Positions 7,166 through 9,908 of a DNA stretch of 9,908 nucleotides are shown here, in pieces. Source of the DNA: an uncultured Bacteroidota bacterium (lineage in GTDB: Bacteria > Bacteroidota > Bacteroidia > Chitinophagales > Chitinophagaceae); NCBI GenBank assembly GCA_903851455.1, contig CAINOM010000302.1, positions 1 through 9,908 on the forward strand, read 5' to 3'. The position numbers and the translations under genes were made by a program. How positions within the stretch are numbered: position 1 is the first letter of the stretch; each line of letters starts with the position of its first letter. The notes beneath the pieces were generated by a model. It worked only from the letters and a program-made list of their open reading frames with translations, did not search any database and was not told where the DNA came from.

Positions 7166-7298
7166 GGATGCCAGTTTATTTTTCGCGGCGGCACTGCCGA
7201 TAGCCACGGGGATTGCGCAACTTTTTGAAAAAAAACTGTTGAATCATCGCTTTTGTTGACAGTCAGTAAATTAGAGTCAGTTATCCCCAAAGCGCGTA

Positions 7299-7339
7299 GC
7301 GCGTTTACTTACGTAAATGCGCAAAACTTGCGCTTTTCT
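7299..7339 (+). promoter_or_regulatory. Two overlapping, mutually exclusive hairpins
   Basis: Hairpin 1: GCGCGTTTAC (7299-7308) pairs with GTAAATGCGC (7313-7322) around the loop TTAC, ten pairs with one G-U. Hairpin 2: GCGCAA (7319-7324) pairs with TTGCGC (7328-7333) around AAC and is followed by TTTTCTT. They share 7319-7322, so only one can form in an RNA. The arrangement resembles an antiterminator/terminator pair, but no gene follows for 400 bases and no transcript is known. Confidence 0.35.
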
Positions 7340-7395
7340 TGCTCATGTTAGGTTCACTAATTTTTAATATTTTATTTACGCTGGCTTCGTTGAGC

Positions 7396-7433
7396 CACTA
7401 TGGTCACCAAGGTATCACTAAGCTCACAAGGCG
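7396..7433. repeat. Degenerate 9-base tandem repeat (CACCAAGGT type)
   Basis: Four head-to-tail units: CACTATGGT (7396-7404), CACCAAGGTAT (7405-7415), CACTAAGCT (7416-7424) and CACAAGGCG (7425-7433). The CAC-x-AAG core recurs at steps of 9 to 11 bases. Similar CACTAAGG/CACAAAGG strings are, to my recollection, widely scattered between bacterial genes. Confidence 0.5.
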
Positions 7434-7449
7434 TTTGATTTGTTAGCTG

Positions 7450-7469
7450 AGGGAATTTTTCCCTTTTTT
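7450..7469 (+). terminator. Weak terminator-like hairpin
   Basis: AGGGAA (7450-7455) pairs with TTCCCT (7459-7464) around TTT, and T residues continue to 7469. Six pairs and a T run fit a weak intrinsic terminator on the + strand. No + strand gene ends nearby, so it would have to end murI read-through or an unrecognised short RNA. Confidence 0.25.
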
Positions 7470-7518
7470 GGCCCAAAGTTCAGGTAGAAAAATGAAGGTA
7501 AAAAATTGAAGTTTTATG

Positions 7519-7559
7519 ATGTCGCGTATTTGCGATATCATATACCGTATACGCGATAT
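7519..7559. promoter_or_regulatory. Long dyad upstream of the surface-protein pair
   Basis: TCGCGTAT (7522-7529) and ATACGCGA (7549-7556) are perfect inverted copies; with flanking bases the match is 11 of 12, the one mismatch lying inside the arms and the outermost base excluded. The 19-base centre contains the palindromes GATATC (7534-7539) and, overlapping the right arm, CGTATACG (7546-7553). GCGATAT also occurs twice directly (7532-7538, 7553-7559). The layout suits a multimeric DNA-binding regulator about 180 bases before the next start codon. The identity of the binder is unknown. Confidence 0.4.
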
Positions 7560-7736
7560 GGTGTAAAGTTTTTTGGAGATAAGGGGCTATTTTTTAGTGA
7601 CATACGGATTAGAAACAACGCTGCTTAACCCTAAGTATTAAACGGGCGTTTAGGGGGATTTCAATATGGTATTGCCTACTGCCAGATGTTTTATAAAAAT
7701 AATGCGTTACATTAGTCTTACTGAATTCTATATCCT

Positions 7737-8213
7737 ATGAAAAACCTCGTCCTCGCCTCCGTTTTTTTTGTGCTTTCATTCTGTGCCGCTGCGCGGGTTA
7801 TTGTTACTGGTGTGTGTACTGACGGTCCTGGGCGGGCTCCCTCGACACCGCTCTCGATGACAGATCAGGGAGCGGCGGCGATGCATAATGCGGATGGCAC
7901 TTCTACCTCACCAGTCAATAATGATGGAAGCTCGCCTTCAGCAGGATCTGATAAGCCCACGAGAGCGCAGCGATATAGTCTGAGCCCAAACCCGAGTGAT
8001 GGCAACCTTTTGCTGAAGCAGCTTGTGCCAGATGGAGAGCCAGTGAAAACAGAAGTTTGGAACGGAGCAGGATCATGCGTATTCAAGGGTATCCTGAACT
8101 TTGCTGAAAATGTATCGCGGCTGTCTGTTGCCAACAACACGCCCGGGCTGTACCTGCTGAAACTTATCGATAGCAACGGAAAAACCTATACCTTGAAATT
8201 TGTGATAGAATGA
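7737..8213 (+). CDS. Small secreted protein consisting mainly of a T9SS type A sorting domain
   Basis: 158 residues, with no passenger domain I recognise. Residues 1-19 are a signal peptide (MKNLVLASVFFVLSFCAAA). Residues 20-79 are a low-complexity stretch rich in Ser, Thr, Gly, Asp and Pro with an NxDGTS/NNDGSS pair, probably unstructured. Residues 80-158 are a complete sorting domain: YSLSPNPSDGNLLL, then a PGLYLLKLIDSNGKTYTLKFVIE end. Such domains normally follow a large cargo; here the domain is essentially the whole mature protein. The stop codon overlaps the next start as ATGA (8210-8213), so the next protein is probably translated by ribosomes leaving this one. It could be a small surface component working with the downstream PKD protein, or a decayed cargo that lost its passenger. 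Confidence 0.75.
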   Translation: MKNLVLASVFFVLSFCAAARVIVTGVCTDGPGRAPSTPLSMTDQGAAAMHNADGTSTSPVNNDGSSPSAGSDKPTRAQRYSLSPNPSDGNLLLKQLVPDGEPVKTEVWNGAGSCVFKGILNFAENVSRLSVANNTPGLYLLKLIDSNGKTYTLKFVIE

Positions 8214-9908
8214 GAATTGCGCTAAAAATAATCAATGTAATTCTATTCACCTGTGCAAGTAATATATTACTTGCACAGGTGAACTTGGTAAAAAATTCCA
8301 GTTTTGAGCAATATAATCATTGTCCGCATTCAGTTCATGAAGTTGTTTATGCAAATTATTGGACAGGAATAACGGATACCATTTGGACAGGTGTTACATC
8401 TGTGGATTCATTTGACACACCCGTAGCCGGGTTCTGTTTGCCAACTTACTGCAATACATGTGATGACATCGTAACGGATCCTTCCCGTTTAAGCACTGTG
8501 CCAAACAATCAAGCTTTTTACCAGCATCCTAGGACAGGTAATGGCCTAATGGGCGGGCATATGTATTATGATTACTCTGACCCGGGATTTACTTTTGGAA
8601 CACAACAATATATACAGGGCAGATTATATGCACCACTCACAGCCGGTCAGTCCTATTGCGTCACTTTTTATGTTGTGAATTGCGAGGCGTCTGCATATGC
8701 TATTAACAATATAGGCGCTTATCTCGATGACGGGACAGTTGACACAACTAATGACTGCGGCAAGGAGAAAACTACGCATACACCGCAAATAGTTGAGACT
8801 GCTGTTGTCAATGATACACTGAACTGGGTAAAAATACAAGGCAGTTTTATAGCCAACGGAACGGAGCGGATTATTACCATTGGAAATTTCTACGATACAG
8901 CACATACATTGCATATTCGTCTTGGGTCAGGCGATCTAGCCGCATATTTAATTGACGATGTGAGTGTAATAGCGAGCAATGCAATGGCTAATGCTGGCCC
9001 GGATAAATATGCAGCGACCGGAGATACAGTGAGTATAGGATTAGATACCAATGGTGCCGGAATGCCCTGCTACTGGTATACGCTGGGTGGCATCAGCCCA
9101 ATAGACAGCGGTGGTACTATAAGGGTAATAGCCGTGGGCACGCAAACCTATGTAGTGGCAATGGACCTGTGCGGCACATTAACTTATGATACGGTAACGG
9201 TAGCCGATACCGGCTGTGCCGGCAGGCCTGCGGCCAGCTTTATGTATCATGGCGGCCCGGTATATGCAGGACATGATACGCTAAGCTTCAGCTACACAGG
9301 CACAGGCGCGGTGGACAGTGCGCACTGGGATTTTGGAGATGGTAATACAGGTACTGGCTTTACAACCACACATGCGTATGCGGTGCCGCCGGACAGCTTT
9401 AATGTGTGCCTGACGGTATATGGACCCTGCGGCAATGATACGGTATGCCAGTGGGTGCATACCATAGTGTGTACAGTGCCTACGGCATCGTTCTCAGTGA
9501 CGGGTACAGGGTTTTTGAAATCGTTTACATATACCGGCACTGCGCTGTATACAGACAGTGTGCGGTGGTACCTGGGAGATGGGACAGAGGCATATGGAAC
9601 ATTGCCTTTCACTTATACCTATAGTGCAAATGGCACGTACACGGCATGTGTAATAGCCTATAGCAGATGCGGAAATGATACCGGCTGCGTCGTAATACCT
9701 ATAACGGTATCTGTTCCCAATATTATGTCACTGGGAGATGTGAAGGTATATCCTAATCCTGCGGCGGATGAGGTGCATATGGACCTCTCCCCGGCCCTCT
9801 CCAAAGGAGAGGGAGGTGTTGCGTACCGGATAATAAGCATGAGTGGTGTGTGTGTACAAGCGGGAGATCTGAGCGCGGGTAAGAACACGGTGGCAGTAAG
9901 TAAGTTGA
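8210..9908 (+). CDS. Large secreted PKD-domain surface protein with T9SS sorting domain (3' end beyond the window)
   Basis: The frame stays open for 566 codons to the window edge. Residues 1-22 or 23 are a signal peptide ending ILLAQ. A jelly-roll, carbohydrate-binding-like domain spans about 24-252, from NLVKNSSFEQYNHCP to YLIDDVSVI, and is rich in Cys. An Ig/PKD-like segment starts NAGPDKYAATGDTVSIG near 261. Two PKD domains follow, with WDFGDGN at 373-379 and WYLGDGT at 453-459, exactly 80 residues apart; each ends in a CGNDTxxC motif (407-413 and 487-493) that probably forms a disulfide. A type A sorting domain begins VKVYPNPAADEV at 511. About 20 residues seem to lie beyond the window. 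The architecture suggests a surface adhesin or glycan-binding protein exported by the type IX system. Two odd points: a perfect palindrome covers signal-peptide codons 13-24, and a palindromic repeat is read in frame at 526-536. Confidence 0.88.
   Translation, partial: MRIALKIINVILFTCASNILLAQVNLVKNSSFEQYNHCPHSVHEVVYANYWTGITDTIWTGVTSVDSFDTPVAGFCLPTYCNTCDDIVTDPSRLSTVPNNQAFYQHPRTGNGLMGGHMYYDYSDPGFTFGTQQYIQGRLYAPLTAGQSYCVTFYVVNCEASAYAINNIGAYLDDGTVDTTNDCGKEKTTHTPQIVETAVVNDTLNWVKIQGSFIANGTERIITIGNFYDTAHTLHIRLGSGDLAAYLIDDVSVIASNAMANAGPDKYAATGDTVSIGLDTNGAGMPCYWYTLGGISPIDSGGTIRVIAVGTQTYVVAMDLCGTLTYDTVTVADTGCAGRPAASFMYHGGPVYAGHDTLSFSYTGTGAVDSAHWDFGDGNTGTGFTTTHAYAVPPDSFNVCLTVYGPCGNDTVCQWVHTIVCTVPTASFSVTGTGFLKSFTYTGTALYTDSVRWYLGDGTEAYGTLPFTYTYSANGTYTACVIAYSRCGNDTGCVVIPITVSVPNIMSLGDVKVYPNPAADEVHMDLSPALSKGEGGVAYRIISMSGVCVQAGDLSAGKNTVAVSKL
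8246..8283. repeat. Perfect 38-bp palindrome inside signal-peptide codons
   Basis: The left arm TTCACCTGTGCAAGTAATA (8246-8264) and right arm TATTACTTGCACAGGTGAA (8265-8283) are exact reverse complements with no spacer; the match stops at both ends (A at 8245, C at 8284). It begins 36 bases after the ATG and encodes FTCASNILLAQV, the hydrophobic core and cleavage region. In mRNA it would form a stem of about 17 pairs. No T run follows, so it is not a standard terminator. Confidence 0.95.
9783..9817. repeat. Palindromic repeat element read in frame inside the sorting domain
   Basis: CCCTCTCC (9795-9802) and GGAGAGGG (9806-9813) form a perfect 8-bp stem around AAA. Outer bases ACCT (9783-9786) and AGGT (9814-9817) also pair, leaving CTCCCCGG unpaired on the left. 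It encodes LSPALSKGEGG between the two conserved blocks of the sorting domain (PNPAADEVHMD and YRIISMSG). From memory, CCCTCTCC-AAA-GGAGAGGG elements with an adjoining CCGG occur many times between genes in Bacteroidota, so this is probably an inserted repeat copy. Confidence 0.75.

Larger units (their letters stand above)
6785..7736. other. Long gene-free region with clustered short repeats, dyads and hairpins
   Basis: About 950 bases with no credible coding frame: the open frames here lack initiation signals and protein-like composition. The region is instead filled with small structural elements, listed separately: an inverted repeat (6923-6963), a C-rich motif repeated three times, a 14-base tandem repeat, overlapping GC-rich hairpins, a 9-base degenerate tandem repeat, a terminator-like hairpin and a long dyad. 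The first part (6785-6915) shows nothing I can name. No clear terminator follows murI. The last 180 bases before 7737 are AT-rich, should hold the promoter of the downstream surface-protein pair, and contain no obvious TAnnTTTG box. Confidence 0.6.

Noticed and set aside
6999..7259. Open frame of 86 codons in the long intergenic region
   Set aside because: It runs through degenerate tandem repeats, has no initiation signal and no protein-like hydrophobic pattern; competing frames overlap it on both strands.
7079..7433. Possible CRISPR array in the repeat-rich intergenic region
   Set aside because: The units are short (9-14 bases), degenerate and contiguous, without unique spacers of even length, and no cas gene is present.
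8246..8283. Reading the 38-bp palindrome as an intrinsic terminator
   Set aside because: No T run follows on either strand, the stem is AT/GC mixed without a loop, and it lies inside a continuing coding frame.
9292..9612. Antisense open frame under the PKD domains
   Set aside because: The + strand reads two PKD domains with conserved WDFGDG-type motifs, so the antisense frame is a shadow.

Overview
The window looks like a chromosomal piece of a Bacteroidota genome, probably from the Chitinophagaceae or a close relative. The evidence is: (i) three proteins carry C-terminal type IX secretion (T9SS) sorting domains, a system confined to this phylum; (ii) several small outer-membrane beta-barrel proteins of the PorT/OMP_b-brl type are present; (iii) TACCTTTA boxes upstream of genes resemble the Bacteroidota -7 promoter element (TAnnTTTG); (iv) Shine-Dalgarno sequences are weak or absent. 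All genes I can support lie on the + strand.

Layout. 159-1307 encodes a 3-hydroxyacyl-CoA dehydrogenase. 1317-2024 and 2046-2711 are two tandem, recognisably paralogous beta-barrel proteins. 2727-3638 is a DMT/EamA-family permease. 3689-4361 is a third, unrelated outer-membrane barrel whose frame is broken near 4040. A non-coding gap holding a good promoter candidate precedes 4590-5879, a secreted T9SS cargo built of Tyr/Trp-rich repeats and closed by a strong intrinsic terminator (5903-5934). 5963-6784 is murI (glutamate racemase). 6785-7736 is about 950 bases without a gene but full of short repeats, dyads and hairpins. 7737-8213 is a small protein that is almost only a signal peptide plus a T9SS sorting domain. 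It overlaps by ATGA the start of a large secreted PKD-domain protein (8210 to the window edge, open).

How the genes relate. Most of the window serves the cell envelope: outer-membrane barrels, T9SS cargo and a peptidoglycan precursor enzyme. The 3-hydroxyacyl-CoA dehydrogenase and the permease are metabolic genes lying among them. The first four genes are closely spaced and could be co-transcribed. The last two are almost certainly translationally coupled.

Most unusual signals. A perfect 38-bp palindrome (8246-8283) lies inside the signal-peptide codons of the large PKD protein. A palindromic repeat (9783-9817) sits in frame inside the sorting domain of the same protein. The ATGA-coupled pair consists of a sorting-domain-only protein and a PKD surface protein. 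The long gap upstream of that pair carries overlapping hairpins, an 11-of-12 dyad and several degenerate tandem repeats. I see no tRNA, rRNA, CRISPR array, transposase or phage gene.
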